Assembly: GCA_017470505.1 (NCBI GenBank)
Contig: JAFUYO010000016.1
Span: forward strand, 1 to 64,000
Length of the DNA stretch: 64,000 bases
Direction of reading: 5' to 3'
From: Butyrivibrio sp.
GTDB lineage: Bacteria > Bacillota > Clostridia > Lachnospirales > Lachnospiraceae
This document shows, in pieces, positions 44,083 through 53,258 of this stretch (the stretch's first letter is position 1; each line of letters opens with the position of its first letter). The notes below the pieces were generated by a model, which made no database searches, was not told where the DNA came from, and saw only the letters and a program-made list of their open reading frames with translations. The position numbers and the translations under genes are program-made.

Positions 44083-45792
44083 ATGCTGATAGTCCTGTTT
44101 AGTTTTGCGTATATTTTTGCGGTGAGCCTGTGCACAGGTTTTCTTGTAAACACCCTTTTAAAAAAGCTGATCCCGGTGCCCGATAGCGGGAGCCTTGGCA
44201 TTACTGGCTTTGTTGTCACGGGGCTGGTCACGATGTCTGTGTACGCGGAAGTTTTCAGCATTTTTTATAGGATAGGTTTCCTGTGCCATCTTATCATGCT
44301 CGCAGTTGCCGTATTTGGGGCAGTATACTGCAGAACCCGGATAAAGAGCCTTCTTTCGGATGCTTTAAGCAGCCTGTCAAGGGAGGGGACAAAAGCGGCT
44401 GTTTTTGCAGCTGTCATCATTGCGGCAGCTTTTTTCACATCGAGGGGGAGCTTCCACACGGACACGGGGATTTATCACGCCCAGGCGATAAGGATCCTCG
44501 AGGAGGTCGGAGTGCTAAGGGGGCTTGGAAATCTTCAGCTCCACTTTGCCTACAACTCTGCCTACCTTCCTCTCTGCGCCCTCTTTACCATGAGCTTTTT
44601 GGGGATAGATGCGCTTCACACGATGACGGGTTTTTTTATGGCGCTTTTCTGCATCTACGCTTCAGGCGGACTCTGGGAGTTTGGGCGCCATGAGAGGCAC
44701 GGCGGCGATTTTTCGAGGATCGCCATCCTGATCTACGCGCTCACCAATATGACGGGGCTTCAGTCGCCGGCTACGGACTACGGGACCATGTTCATGACGC
44801 TCTACATACTGAGCGCCTTTATCTGCTACGCTGAGGAGAAAATAGTCCTTATGAAGGACTCAGATAAGGACATAGCCTTTTACGGATACCTTGCGGTCCT
44901 CTCAATCTTTACTGTCAGCATGAAGCTCTCTGCGGCGGCGCTGGTTCTCATCTCGCTCCTCCCGCTTGTGATGCTCGTTCGCACAAAGAAGTGGAAGGAG
45001 CTCTCTCTTTTTCTTCTCATCGGATTTCTGTCCTTTCTTCCGTATATGGTCAGAAACGTGATAATATCGGGATATCTCTTTTACCCGGTTGGGGCGATCG
45101 ATATCTTTGACGTCGTGTGGAAGATCCCGGCAGAGTATATGAAGAACGACGCCGACCAGATAAAGGTCTGGGGGAGGTGCCTGTATGACGTTGGCCGGGC
45201 AGATGATGCAATATCGTCATGGCTCCCGCTTTGGTGGGATGAGAAGCAGCACTACGAGAAGATGCTGATATACTCGCAGTTTGTGGGCTTTATCCTTGTC
45301 TTAATCAATCTGTTTTACAGGATCAGGGAAAAGAAAATTAAAGCTCCTGTTGTACTCTTTTACGCGACGATTTTCTTAAACCTTGCGATGTGGTTTTTTA
45401 CGGCGCCGTTTATCAGGTACGGGCTTGCGTTCCTGCTCCTGCTTCCGCTGTGTGCGATTGGGGATACCTGTGATATTCTTGTGAGGAAAAAGAGCATTGC
45501 CATCGCGGTGTTGTCAGCTCTTATCCTGATAAATTTCTGCAGCTGGATCGACGACTATTTCATGGACAGCGCAGTGTTTGTAAAGCACTATCTAGCAGGA
45601 AACTACGTTTTTCCTCTCCCTTTCGAGCGCGGGAACATGTACGAGTACGACATGGACTCCCTTACGGTCTACGTCGCGGGGCCTGATGAAGTTAACAGCT
45701 ACTACTCATTCCCGGGGAGCTGCTACGGCGACATGGTTGAAAAAACGGAGCTCATAGGTGATGACCTCAAAGGCGGATTTAAGGCAAAATAA
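44083..45792 (+). CDS. polytopic membrane protein, GT-C glycosyltransferase-like
   Basis: A 569-residue protein with about eleven membrane segments. The first outer loop (FHTDTGIYHAQAIRILEEVGVLRGL) has the Asp and the HxQ/E pattern often seen in lipid-linked sugar transferases; no family can be firmly named. A similar arrangement is in the genes at 49419 and 57430. AAGGAG precedes ATG. It lies 9 bp upstream of dapF and is probably co-transcribed with it. Confidence 0.72.
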   Translation: MLIVLFSFAYIFAVSLCTGFLVNTLLKKLIPVPDSGSLGITGFVVTGLVTMSVYAEVFSIFYRIGFLCHLIMLAVAVFGAVYCRTRIKSLLSDALSSLSREGTKAAVFAAVIIAAAFFTSRGSFHTDTGIYHAQAIRILEEVGVLRGLGNLQLHFAYNSAYLPLCALFTMSFLGIDALHTMTGFFMALFCIYASGGLWEFGRHERHGGDFSRIAILIYALTNMTGLQSPATDYGTMFMTLYILSAFICYAEEKIVLMKDSDKDIAFYGYLAVLSIFTVSMKLSAAALVLISLLPLVMLVRTKKWKELSLFLLIGFLSFLPYMVRNVIISGYLFYPVGAIDIFDVVWKIPAEYMKNDADQIKVWGRCLYDVGRADDAISSWLPLWWDEKQHYEKMLIYSQFVGFILVLINLFYRIREKKIKAPVVLFYATIFLNLAMWFFTAPFIRYGLAFLLLLPLCAIGDTCDILVRKKSIAIAVLSALILINFCSWIDDYFMDSAVFVKHYLAGNYVFPLPFERGNMYEYDMDSLTVYVAGPDEVNSYYSFPGSCYGDMVEKTELIGDDLKGGFKAK

Positions 45793-45801
45793 GGAGGCAA
45801 T

Positions 45802-46725
45802 ATGAAGATACAATTTACTAAGATGCATGGCTGCGGAAACGATTACGTGTACATCGACGGCGGAAAGGTTAATGTCCCTGACGATAAAAAGAAAGAGCTC
45901 GCAATCAGGCTCTCTGACAGACATTTCGGCGTCGGCTCCGACGGACTCATCTTCATAAATCCCGTGGAGGATGAGAATGTTGACTTTGAGATGGAGATGT
46001 ACAACGCTGACGGGTCGCGCTCTGAGATGTGCGGAAACGGCATAAGGTGCGTCGCAAAGTATGTATACGACAAGCGCCTTGCGGACAAAAAGAAACTAAC
46101 AATAGTAAGCGCCGGCAAAAACAAGTACATTGACCTGACTGTAGGGGAGGATGATCTTGTTGAGAGCGTCAGGGTTGATATGGGATCTCCGATTCTCTCA
46201 TCGCCCCTGATACCTGTTACTGTATCCGGTATCCCGGAAGGGTTTGGAAATAAGGATAATCTTTTAAACATCCCGTCCGATGCCTGTATCATGAGGAGCA
46301 TGGAGGCAGCAGGCAGAGAGTGGAAGGTGACATGCGTATCCATGGGAAATCCCCATGCGGTTGTCTTCCTGCCTGACGACATTGATCTTGATACCTTTGA
46401 TATTGAGAGGACAGGACCACAGTTTGAAAACCATGCCTTTTTCCCAAAGCGTGTCAACACCGAGTTTGTGAAGGTTGACGATCGGGGCAGTGTCCACATG
46501 AGAGTGTGGGAGAGGGGAACGGGAGAGACCCTTGCCTGTGGAACAGGGTGCTGCGCGACAACGGTTGCCTGTGTTCTTAACGGCTTCACCGGGACGCGCG
46601 TTGCAGTACACGTTCTCGGCGGGATAGTTACCTGCACCTGGGATGGAGACGCTGCCCACTCCGTGATCATGGAGGGACCCGCCACCACAGTGTTTGAAGG
46701 AGAGACAGAGTATCAGGAACAGTAG
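45802..46725 (+). CDS. dapF: diaminopimelate epimerase
   Basis: Interconverts LL- and meso-diaminopimelate for lysine and cell-wall synthesis. The two catalytic cysteines are in SEMCGNGIRCVAKYVYD (near residue 76) and ETLACGTGCCATTVAC (near 252). Start MKIQFTKMHGCGNDYVYID follows AAGGAGG. At 307 residues it is a little longer than the usual 275. The stop codon TAG lies within the end-derived repeat at 46715-46752. Confidence 0.95.
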   Translation: MKIQFTKMHGCGNDYVYIDGGKVNVPDDKKKELAIRLSDRHFGVGSDGLIFINPVEDENVDFEMEMYNADGSRSEMCGNGIRCVAKYVYDKRLADKKKLTIVSAGKNKYIDLTVGEDDLVESVRVDMGSPILSSPLIPVTVSGIPEGFGNKDNLLNIPSDACIMRSMEAAGREWKVTCVSMGNPHAVVFLPDDIDLDTFDIERTGPQFENHAFFPKRVNTEFVKVDDRGSVHMRVWERGTGETLACGTGCCATTVACVLNGFTGTRVAVHVLGGIVTCTWDGDAAHSVIMEGPATTVFEGETEYQEQ

Positions 46726-46752
46726 CAGAATGACTGATTCACTACAGTTCCT
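46715..46752. repeat. end-only derivative of the MITE-like element over the dapF stop
   Basis: aggaacagtagcagaatgac matches the left end of the 62802 element (aggaactgtagcagaaataac), followed after 9 nt by its right end, ctacagttcct. The middle 110 bp is missing. The ends pair with one mismatch. Confidence 0.55.
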
Positions 46753-46881
46753 TAAGTCAGCAAACAAAGCAGTAAACAAAGCAGTAATAAGTTTGAGGGT
46801 GTACAAATCCGTGATGATATATTAAAATAAGCTTTGTATGTGTTTATGATAAAAACATTTTAAGAAACAGGAGTAACGAAT

Positions 46882-47382
46882 ATGGCATTATTAGATAACT
46901 GGCGTGGTATGGCATACTCTGAGACAGCCAATAAGGGTGATCTTCAGAGACTTTGGACAGAGTATTTCCAGAAGGAACGTGACATTTATGCAGAGCTCCT
47001 CAAGAACCCCGACGAAGTTGTTAAGGGTACTGTCAGGGAACTCGCTGACAAATATGGCGTCGACCTCATGACAATGGTTGGCTTTTTGGATGGTATCAAC
47101 GATTCCCTCAAGGAGAAGAACCCTATCGAGGAGATGGAAGAGGACACAGAGGTCAACCTTGGCTTTGACAAGGAGTCTCTGTACAAGAACATGGTAAATG
47201 CAGGTGCGGACTGGCTCTACAACCTTCCCGAGTGGGAGGCTATTTTCGATGAGGACAAGAGGAGAGAGCTCTACAAGGAGGAGAAGGCTTCTCACACCAT
47301 CAGGAAAGAGAACAAGGTCTATCCAAACGATCCCTGCCCCTGCGGAAGCGGCAAGAAGTATAAAAAGTGCCACGGCAGGTAA
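46882..47382 (+). CDS. SEC-C metal-binding domain protein
   Basis: A 166-residue protein. A helical N-terminal domain of about 140 residues ([46 protein letters not shown]) is followed by a SEC-C zinc motif [19 protein letters not shown] (148-166), the same as the SecA tail that binds SecB or ribosomes. The role is unknown. AGGAG precedes the ATG. The upstream 156-bp gap has two short acaaagcagtaa repeats. Confidence 0.85.
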   Translation: MALLDNWRGMAYSETANKGDLQRLWTEYFQKERDIYAELLKNPDEVVKGTVRELADKYGVDLMTMVGFLDGINDSLKEKNPIEEMEEDTEVNLGFDKESLYKNMVNAGADWLYNLPEWEAIFDEDKRRELYKEEKASHTIRKENKVYPNDPCPCGSGKKYKKCHGR

Positions 47383-47455
47383 AAGCCGCGCACTCTTTTG
47401 TAAAATCATAAAAAGTGGCTGTACCCGGTAGGTATAGCTGGAAAGGAAAACTAAA

Positions 47456-49339
47456 ATGGAAAAAGAACAGTTTTTAGAAGTGTACCGTCACTCACTGGCG
47501 CACATACTTGCCAAGGCGGTCATAGAGCTCTACGGCAGTGAGGTTCAGTACGCCATAGGACCTCAGATCGACGACGGATGTTACTACGATTTCGTACTTC
47601 CAAGAGCCATCACCCAGGATGAGTTCAAGACCATCGAGGACAAGATGCGCGAGATCATAAAAAGGCGCGAGGACTGGACCAGAAAGGAAGTTACGAGGCA
47701 GGAGGCTCTTGAGATTTTCAAGGGTCAGAAGTTCAAGACTGAGCTCATCAACGACCTTCCTGAGGATGAGGTTATCACCATCTACAACACAGGCGATGAC
47801 TTTGTGGACCTGTGCAGAGGACCTCACGTAGACAACTCACAGGAGCTTATGAACGTCTCCTACCAGATAAAGAGCGTCTCAGGCGCGTACTGGAGAGGCG
47901 ATGAAAAGAGAGAGAGGCTCTCAAGAATATATGTATATGCTTTCCCGAGCAAGGATGAGCTCAAGCAGCACATCAAAATGATAAAAGAGGCGCTCGAGAG
48001 AGACCACAAGAAACTCGGCGCACAGCTCGATCTCTTTATGTTTGATGAGACTGCACCCGGAATGCCCTACTGGCTTCCGAGAGGCTGGAAGATGTATCAG
48101 GCTCTTCTCAAGTACTCGAGGGAGGTTCAGGAGAGACACGGCTACACTGAGATAGCAGCGCCGCTTATCAACAACAAAAAGCTCTGGCTCATAAGCGGGC
48201 ACTGGGCACACTATGTGAACAATATGTTCATGGTTCCGGGACTTGAGGGCATGGTCAAAGCTGATGCCGAGATACCGGAGGTCTATGAGAACTACAACGA
48301 CTCATCTGAGGAGCCGAAGCCTGTTAAGATAGTTGCGGGGTCCATGATCTACAACCGTGAGCTTGACGACACCATGGCTGCAAAGCCCATGAACTGTCCG
48401 AATGCCATGATGACCTACAAGAGGACGAACCACTCCTACAAGGAGCTCCCCATCAGATACAGCGAGTACGATGTGCTCCACCGCAAGGAGAAGTCGGGAC
48501 AGATGAACGGTCTTTTCCGTGTGCAGGAGTTCAGGCAGGACGACGATCACACCTTCGTTATGGAGTCTCAGATCAAGGAGGAGATCGCAGACGTCATCGC
48601 GATTGCAGACGAGATCTACTCGACCTTCGGAGTTACCTACAGGGCAGAGTTCTCAACAAGGCCCGAGGACTTCATGGGAGATATCGAGGTGTGGAACAGA
48701 GCCGAGAAGGCACTCAAGGAGATCCTCGACGAGAAGTACGGCGAGGGCGGCTATGAGATAAACGAGGGCGACGGAGCTTTCTACGGTCCCAAGATCGACC
48801 TTCAGATCAAGGATGCGCTAGGAAGAGAGTGGCAGTGCGGGACAGTACAGCTCGACTTCCAGCTTCCTCACAACTTTGGACTCACATATCAGGCTCAGGA
48901 CGGCTCAATGCAGATGCCTGTTGTAATTCACAGGGCTATATACGGCTCACTTGAGAGATTCATCGGTATCATCATCGAGAACTTCAAGGGAGTGTTCCCG
49001 TTCTGGCTCAGCCCCTACCAGGTAGGCATTGTTCCCATCAGACTTGAGCACAACGAGTATGCCGGGAAGGTTGAGAAAGCCTTAAGGGATGCGGGAATCC
49101 GTGTTGAGTGCGACTACTCCGACAACAACATGAAGGAGAAGATCAAGAAATTCAAGAATTACAAGGATCCGTACATTCTTGTGCTCGGCGACAGAGAGGC
49201 CGCTGAGAATACGGTATCCATAAATGTCCGCTCATCCAACAAGCAGATTCAGAATGTTCCTCTCGATGAGCTTGTAAAGATGTGCAAAAAGATGAACGAG
49301 GAGCACACATTAGAGCTCATCGATTCATACGAAGCTTAA
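47456..49339 (+). CDS. thrS: threonyl-tRNA synthetase lacking the TGS domain
   Basis: Class II synthetase that charges tRNA-Thr. It starts directly in the editing N2 domain (RHSLAHILAKA with His12 and His16), so the ubiquitin-like TGS domain of about 60 residues usual in bacterial ThrRS is missing. The catalytic core has the zinc Cys in MNCPNAMM, motif 2 GLFRVQEFRQDDDHTF and motif 3 RAIYGSLERFIGIIIENF. An insert of about 35 residues (VPGLEGMVKADAEIPEVYENYNDSSEEPK) precedes the active-site region. Length is 627. AAAGGA supports ATG 47456, and no upstream extension in frame was seen. Confidence 0.93.
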   Translation: MEKEQFLEVYRHSLAHILAKAVIELYGSEVQYAIGPQIDDGCYYDFVLPRAITQDEFKTIEDKMREIIKRREDWTRKEVTRQEALEIFKGQKFKTELINDLPEDEVITIYNTGDDFVDLCRGPHVDNSQELMNVSYQIKSVSGAYWRGDEKRERLSRIYVYAFPSKDELKQHIKMIKEALERDHKKLGAQLDLFMFDETAPGMPYWLPRGWKMYQALLKYSREVQERHGYTEIAAPLINNKKLWLISGHWAHYVNNMFMVPGLEGMVKADAEIPEVYENYNDSSEEPKPVKIVAGSMIYNRELDDTMAAKPMNCPNAMMTYKRTNHSYKELPIRYSEYDVLHRKEKSGQMNGLFRVQEFRQDDDHTFVMESQIKEEIADVIAIADEIYSTFGVTYRAEFSTRPEDFMGDIEVWNRAEKALKEILDEKYGEGGYEINEGDGAFYGPKIDLQIKDALGREWQCGTVQLDFQLPHNFGLTYQAQDGSMQMPVVIHRAIYGSLERFIGIIIENFKGVFPFWLSPYQVGIVPIRLEHNEYAGKVEKALRDAGIRVECDYSDNNMKEKIKKFKNYKDPYILVLGDREAAENTVSINVRSSNKQIQNVPLDELVKMCKKMNEEHTLELIDSYEA

Positions 49340-49350
49340 AAACGCATTTA

Positions 49351-49382
49351 AAAAGGCACAGCAACAAAGGCTGTGCCTTTTA
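49351..49382 (+). terminator. intrinsic terminator after thrS
   Basis: Stem aaaaggcacagc / gctgtgcctttt, 7-nt loop, T-run. Confidence 0.9.
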
Positions 49383-49418
49383 GACATCATTCAGATTTTG
49401 GAATATGAGGAGCCTGAT

Positions 49419-51065
49419 ATGACGAAGAAAAGTCAGAAAATCATATATATGACCCTTGGCGGAGTATTTTTTCTTTTGACAGTTTACTGTCTTGTCAGGT
49501 CCTTTACCCTGTCCTTTTCGATAAATATATGGTATGACGAGCTCTTTTCCATGGAGTTTGCAAAGCGCCCGATAAGTGAACTCATTTCACTGACGGCAAG
49601 GGATGTGCATCCGCCTATGTACTACATTGTATTAAGGCTATTTCTCCTTGCGGGGGAGAGCATCCGGCTTGTCGGAGATATACCGGGGCAGCTGTCACCC
49701 GAGATCATGGCCAAGATTACCAGTATAGTTCCCTTTGTTATCCTCACGATCTACGCGCTCACGACCATCAGAAAGCACTTCGGCTTTCTGTGCGCGGGGA
49801 TGTTCTCTTTTGCCCTGATGGCGATGCCTCAGATGCCTGAGTACACGATAGAGATCAGGATGTACAGCTGGGGGCTTTTGTTTGTCACGGGGATGCTCCT
49901 TCACTCCTTTGCCCTTATCAGGAATATGTTAAATGGGGAAAAGAAGAGGTGGGATATTCCAAACGCCATTGCGATACTCATCTACTCGGTCGCTGCGGCC
50001 TACACGCACTACTACGCCGCTTTTTGCGTATTCATCATCTATGCGGTCCTGTTTGTGTGGACCCTTTTTGAATTTGTGAAAAACATGAAAAAGGGCGGAT
50101 CGAGCAGGATCAACATCAGGACCTTTGCAACTGTCCTCATCTGCATCAATCTCACTATAGCTGCGTACATACCGTGGATGGGATCGCTGATCGATCAGAT
50201 AACCCGTGTCGACGAGGAGTACTGGATACTTCCCGCCGGGATCAAGGACTTTGGAAGCGCAGCCAAGCATCTTTTCATGGGATATTTTGACAGCTACGCT
50301 CTGCAGGTTTTTACCGCCATACTCTTTTTGGTGCTGTCGATAATCCTGTTTGTAAGGACCTTTGTGAGAGCTTATAAAAAGCGGGAGCTGTCGGATATTC
50401 TGCTTCTCTTTGGAGGCATGATACTTCCGCTTGTCGTGACCTTCGGAGTTGTCGCATCGATCATAATAAGGCCTGTTTTCCTGACAAGGTACATGATCCC
50501 TTCCTACGGAGCCTTCTGGCTCTCGGTCTGCGCCATGGCTTCAAGGGAAATTGAAGAGCTGCTCTGTAAAGAGAGCTGTGAGAAATCTGCCGGTATCTTC
50601 TGGAAAGCCGTGTCCGTGTGCTTTGTGCTTCTCATGATAGCTGTAGGGATAGCGGATTACAGGAATTTCACCGGCAATGAAAAATACAGGAAAGTTACCA
50701 TGGATGATACACTTGGTTTGTTAGAGTCCATATCTTCTGATACAATTATTATCAGTAATTTCAATCAGGTTCAGGGTATGCTCGGCTATTATCTGCAAAA
50801 AGTGGATGTGGAGGCTGATGTGTACCTCTATCAGGAGGAACCTGAGGTACTGATAAAAGAGATGGTGCCGCACCTCAAGAGTATGTACGATCCGATCGAT
50901 ATCAGAAACTACCTTGACTCAGGAAAGCAGGTTTTATTCCTCGGAAGCTTTAGAAGCAGGGAGGACCTTCTTAAAGACTGGGAGGAGGAGATCGGAATCA
51001 CCTGCGAAAACCACGGGAGCTATCTGATGGAGCGCTACTGGTTTGATGTCTTTGAGCTGCAGTAA
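49419..51065 (+). CDS. GT39/PMT-like integral membrane glycosyltransferase
   Basis: A 548-residue polytopic protein. The first outer loop has the family signature: INIWYDELFSMEFAKRPISE, with the catalytic Asp-Glu, then DVHPPMYYIVLRLF. About eleven membrane segments follow, and a soluble C-terminal domain of about 110 residues with SDTIIISNFNQVQGMLGYYL. It likely transfers a sugar from a polyprenyl-phosphate donor on the outer face of the membrane. The TTG-led longer frame (49398) is less likely; GAGGAG points to ATG 49419. Confidence 0.85.
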   Translation: MTKKSQKIIYMTLGGVFFLLTVYCLVRSFTLSFSINIWYDELFSMEFAKRPISELISLTARDVHPPMYYIVLRLFLLAGESIRLVGDIPGQLSPEIMAKITSIVPFVILTIYALTTIRKHFGFLCAGMFSFALMAMPQMPEYTIEIRMYSWGLLFVTGMLLHSFALIRNMLNGEKKRWDIPNAIAILIYSVAAAYTHYYAAFCVFIIYAVLFVWTLFEFVKNMKKGGSSRINIRTFATVLICINLTIAAYIPWMGSLIDQITRVDEEYWILPAGIKDFGSAAKHLFMGYFDSYALQVFTAILFLVLSIILFVRTFVRAYKKRELSDILLLFGGMILPLVVTFGVVASIIIRPVFLTRYMIPSYGAFWLSVCAMASREIEELLCKESCEKSAGIFWKAVSVCFVLLMIAVGIADYRNFTGNEKYRKVTMDDTLGLLESISSDTIIISNFNQVQGMLGYYLQKVDVEADVYLYQEEPEVLIKEMVPHLKSMYDPIDIRNYLDSGKQVLFLGSFRSREDLLKDWEEEIGITCENHGSYLMERYWFDVFELQ

Positions 51066-51086
51066 TGATCTGTATTTGGAGAAGTG

Positions 51087-51689
51087 ATGAAGAAGATAAA
51101 AAATATTTTCCTGCTTATACCGGTTCTTTGTATGCCGCTTTTTATGTGCCTTTTTGCACTTGGAAATATGGATATCAGCCATGCTGCGCCTGATCTCAAG
51201 GAAGCTGACTACTGCAGCTTTGTGATTCCGTCTGACTTTGTCCCCTGCGACAGAAGAGGCCTTTTTATCAACAAAAACTACCCCATGGAGTCATCGAGCA
51301 TAGGCTACAGCTATTATTACAACGGTGAGGATGTGCTCCTGACCAACAGAGAGAAGCTGAATATGCAGGATACTTTAGAGACTCCTGCCGACGATTCCCG
51401 GGACCTTTCAAAGAGCGGGTATGAGAGTACAGTGTCCGCCGCCTACAACAAGTCATTTGGCAGGGATGTCGCCTTTTCGGTCACCTCTTTTGAGGACATA
51501 AATATCGACGGGTATCAGGGATACCGGATTGAGTCAAGCTACATGGCCGAGGATGACCAGATGGTGTACCAGACGGTCTATATGCTTCTGTCCAGATACA
51601 AGACCTTCACCATCACAATGCAGCGCGCCGCTGACGACGACTGTCAGGAGCTCTTCGATGAGTGCGCTTCGTCCATACATGTGCATTAA
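51087..51689 (+). CDS. secreted protein, function unknown
   Basis: A 200-residue protein with a Sec signal (MKKIKNIFLLIPVLCMPLFMCLFALGN, cleavage near SHA-AP at 33). The remaining domain (FVIPSDFVPCDRRGLFINKNYPMESSSIGYSYYYNGED... TFTITMQRA) has the pattern of an outer-face beta protein. No family is recognised. It is 21 bp after the GT39-like gene and is probably in the same unit. GGAGAAG precedes the start; GTG at 51084 is an alternative. Confidence 0.78.
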   Translation: MKKIKNIFLLIPVLCMPLFMCLFALGNMDISHAAPDLKEADYCSFVIPSDFVPCDRRGLFINKNYPMESSSIGYSYYYNGEDVLLTNREKLNMQDTLETPADDSRDLSKSGYESTVSAAYNKSFGRDVAFSVTSFEDINIDGYQGYRIESSYMAEDDQMVYQTVYMLLSRYKTFTITMQRAADDDCQELFDECASSIHVH

Positions 51690-51698
51690 CGGTTATTG

Positions 51699-51707
51699 TG
51701 GTACAAT
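51699..51707 (+). promoter_or_regulatory. extended -10 promoter before the GT2 gene
   Basis: TGgTACAAT, with the hexamer ending 6 nt before ATG 51714 and no ribosome site between. No good -35 is visible, as is usual for extended -10 promoters. Confidence 0.55.
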
Positions 51708-51713
51708 ATAGTT

Positions 51714-53258
51714 ATGTACGACAAGCTCACTGAACTGATATCAAACGGCGAACTTAATGAGGCGTTATATGAATTTCAGGAGGAGTTTCTCCATATCGAC
51801 GAGAGGAGCCCGAAGGATGCTGCAAGACTCTGCGTCCTTGAGGGAACGCTCTGGGAGATGCTCTGTGACCCTGTCTCTGAGTTTGATGCCATAACAAGGG
51901 GCCTTGGGTACGATCCGGACAACTATGAGCTTTACTATATGCTCTGCCTCTACTACAGGAACCTCAACCTTAACAAGGCGTATCTGTGCGGAGAAATGGC
52001 GCTGTTTTGCTGCAACGAGCCCGCGGACAAAAAGGTCATAGAGGGTGACCTCTTTTCCATTTCTGAGGATCCTGCCTGCACTGTCAGAAATACCAGCATC
52101 GTAATTCTCTCATACAACGACTACGAGCTTTTGCAGAAAAACCTTGAGGCCATCGAGGCGACACTTCCAAAGGGGAGCTTTGAGGTCGTGGTCGTCGACA
52201 ACGCATCCACAGATGAGAGGGTTATTCCGTTTCTTAGAAAAAAACAAAGCACGGCACCTTACCCGTTTAAGCTTATAGAAAACAGTGAAAACCTGGGCTT
52301 CTCAAAGGGCTGCAACATAGGCGCCATGGAAGCTGAGCCCGATAATGACATATTCTTTTTAAATAACGACGCGGTTCTTTTAAAGGGGTCATTGTTCTAT
52401 CTAAGACTCGCTCTCTACGACAGCAGGAGAGTCGGAGCGGCGGGCGCCATGTCAAACAGCGCATCCCTCCAGGAGATAGATGAAAAAGACATCCTGACTT
52501 TTGCAGGAAGGCAGGACCTTGTGCGAAAAAGCGAGGGAGAACCCATGTGGCACAAAAAGACTGATCCGGGGACTGCGATCGAGATATTCAGCTCTTTTGC
52601 CGGGACCAGGAACGTGCCTCGTAAAAATCCGTATATCAAGACCTTCAGGCTGACCGGATTTGCGCTTTTATTATCTAGAGAGGCTGTGAAGGCGGTTGCG
52701 CCCGATATGCAGGTCTTTGATGAAAGCTTTTCACCTGCGTATTTCGAGGACGACGACCTCGGAATCAGGGTGGCGCGCGCGGGCTTCGATCAGTATATCT
52801 GCACCAACAGCCTTATATATCACAACGGCGGCGGAACCTTCGGGAAGAATGACCAGATGGAGGAAAGCCGCAGAAAGTTTATCGACAAGTGGGGCTTTGA
52901 CATCTGGGGTTACAGCCTTCCCAGGACTGTCTCAGCAGACAGAGCCATGGACTTTGCAAGAAAGAGCGGTCAGAAGCTAAGGGTAATTGATTTTACCTGC
53001 GGCTTTGGCGCTACAGCCGCATACATTAAGAACAGGATGCCTGATGCCTTTGTGGCAGGTGTGTGCGCTACAGCCTTTGAGGCGGGGATAGCAGCGCATA
53101 TAGCCGACGATGTTTCCTTCGGCGATATGAATACCATGAAGCTTCCGTGGAAGAGACACACGTTTGATGTGGTGCTCACGGAAGAAGGGCTTATCTCAAG
53201 AGGCAGGATTTCGGAGTGCCTCAGGGCTGGCGGAATATGTATTGAGGAGGATTTTTGA
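51714..53258 (+). CDS. GT2 glycosyltransferase fused to a short methyltransferase-like domain
   Basis: A 514-residue cytoplasmic protein in three parts. Residues 1-115 are helical and TPR-like (LNEALYEFQEEFLHIDERSPKDAARLCVLE). A family 2 glycosyltransferase core follows (about 127-400), with SIVILSYNDYE, VVVVDNASTD and FFLNNDAVLL for the nucleotide-sugar and metal site. The end (about 421-514) reads LRVIDFTCGFGATAAYIKNR... DVVLTEEGLISRGRISECLRAGG, a Rossmann methyltransferase pattern that stops after about 95 residues, so it is truncated. It may make a cell-surface glycan. A GTG at 51696 is in frame but lies in the -10. Confidence 0.82.
   Translation: MYDKLTELISNGELNEALYEFQEEFLHIDERSPKDAARLCVLEGTLWEMLCDPVSEFDAITRGLGYDPDNYELYYMLCLYYRNLNLNKAYLCGEMALFCCNEPADKKVIEGDLFSISEDPACTVRNTSIVILSYNDYELLQKNLEAIEATLPKGSFEVVVVDNASTDERVIPFLRKKQSTAPYPFKLIENSENLGFSKGCNIGAMEAEPDNDIFFLNNDAVLLKGSLFYLRLALYDSRRVGAAGAMSNSASLQEIDEKDILTFAGRQDLVRKSEGEPMWHKKTDPGTAIEIFSSFAGTRNVPRKNPYIKTFRLTGFALLLSREAVKAVAPDMQVFDESFSPAYFEDDDLGIRVARAGFDQYICTNSLIYHNGGGTFGKNDQMEESRRKFIDKWGFDIWGYSLPRTVSADRAMDFARKSGQKLRVIDFTCGFGATAAYIKNRMPDAFVAGVCATAFEAGIAAHIADDVSFGDMNTMKLPWKRHTFDVVLTEEGLISRGRISECLRAGGICIEEDF

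Noticed and set aside
45843-46688. 281-codon open frame antisense to dapF
   Set aside because: dapF has both catalytic Cys motifs and normal length; the antisense translation is Ser/Pro/Thr-rich without a family match, as is typical of a shadow frame.
47383-47455. T-box leader before thrS
   Set aside because: The gap is only 73 bp and has no T-box sequence; it holds one small hairpin.
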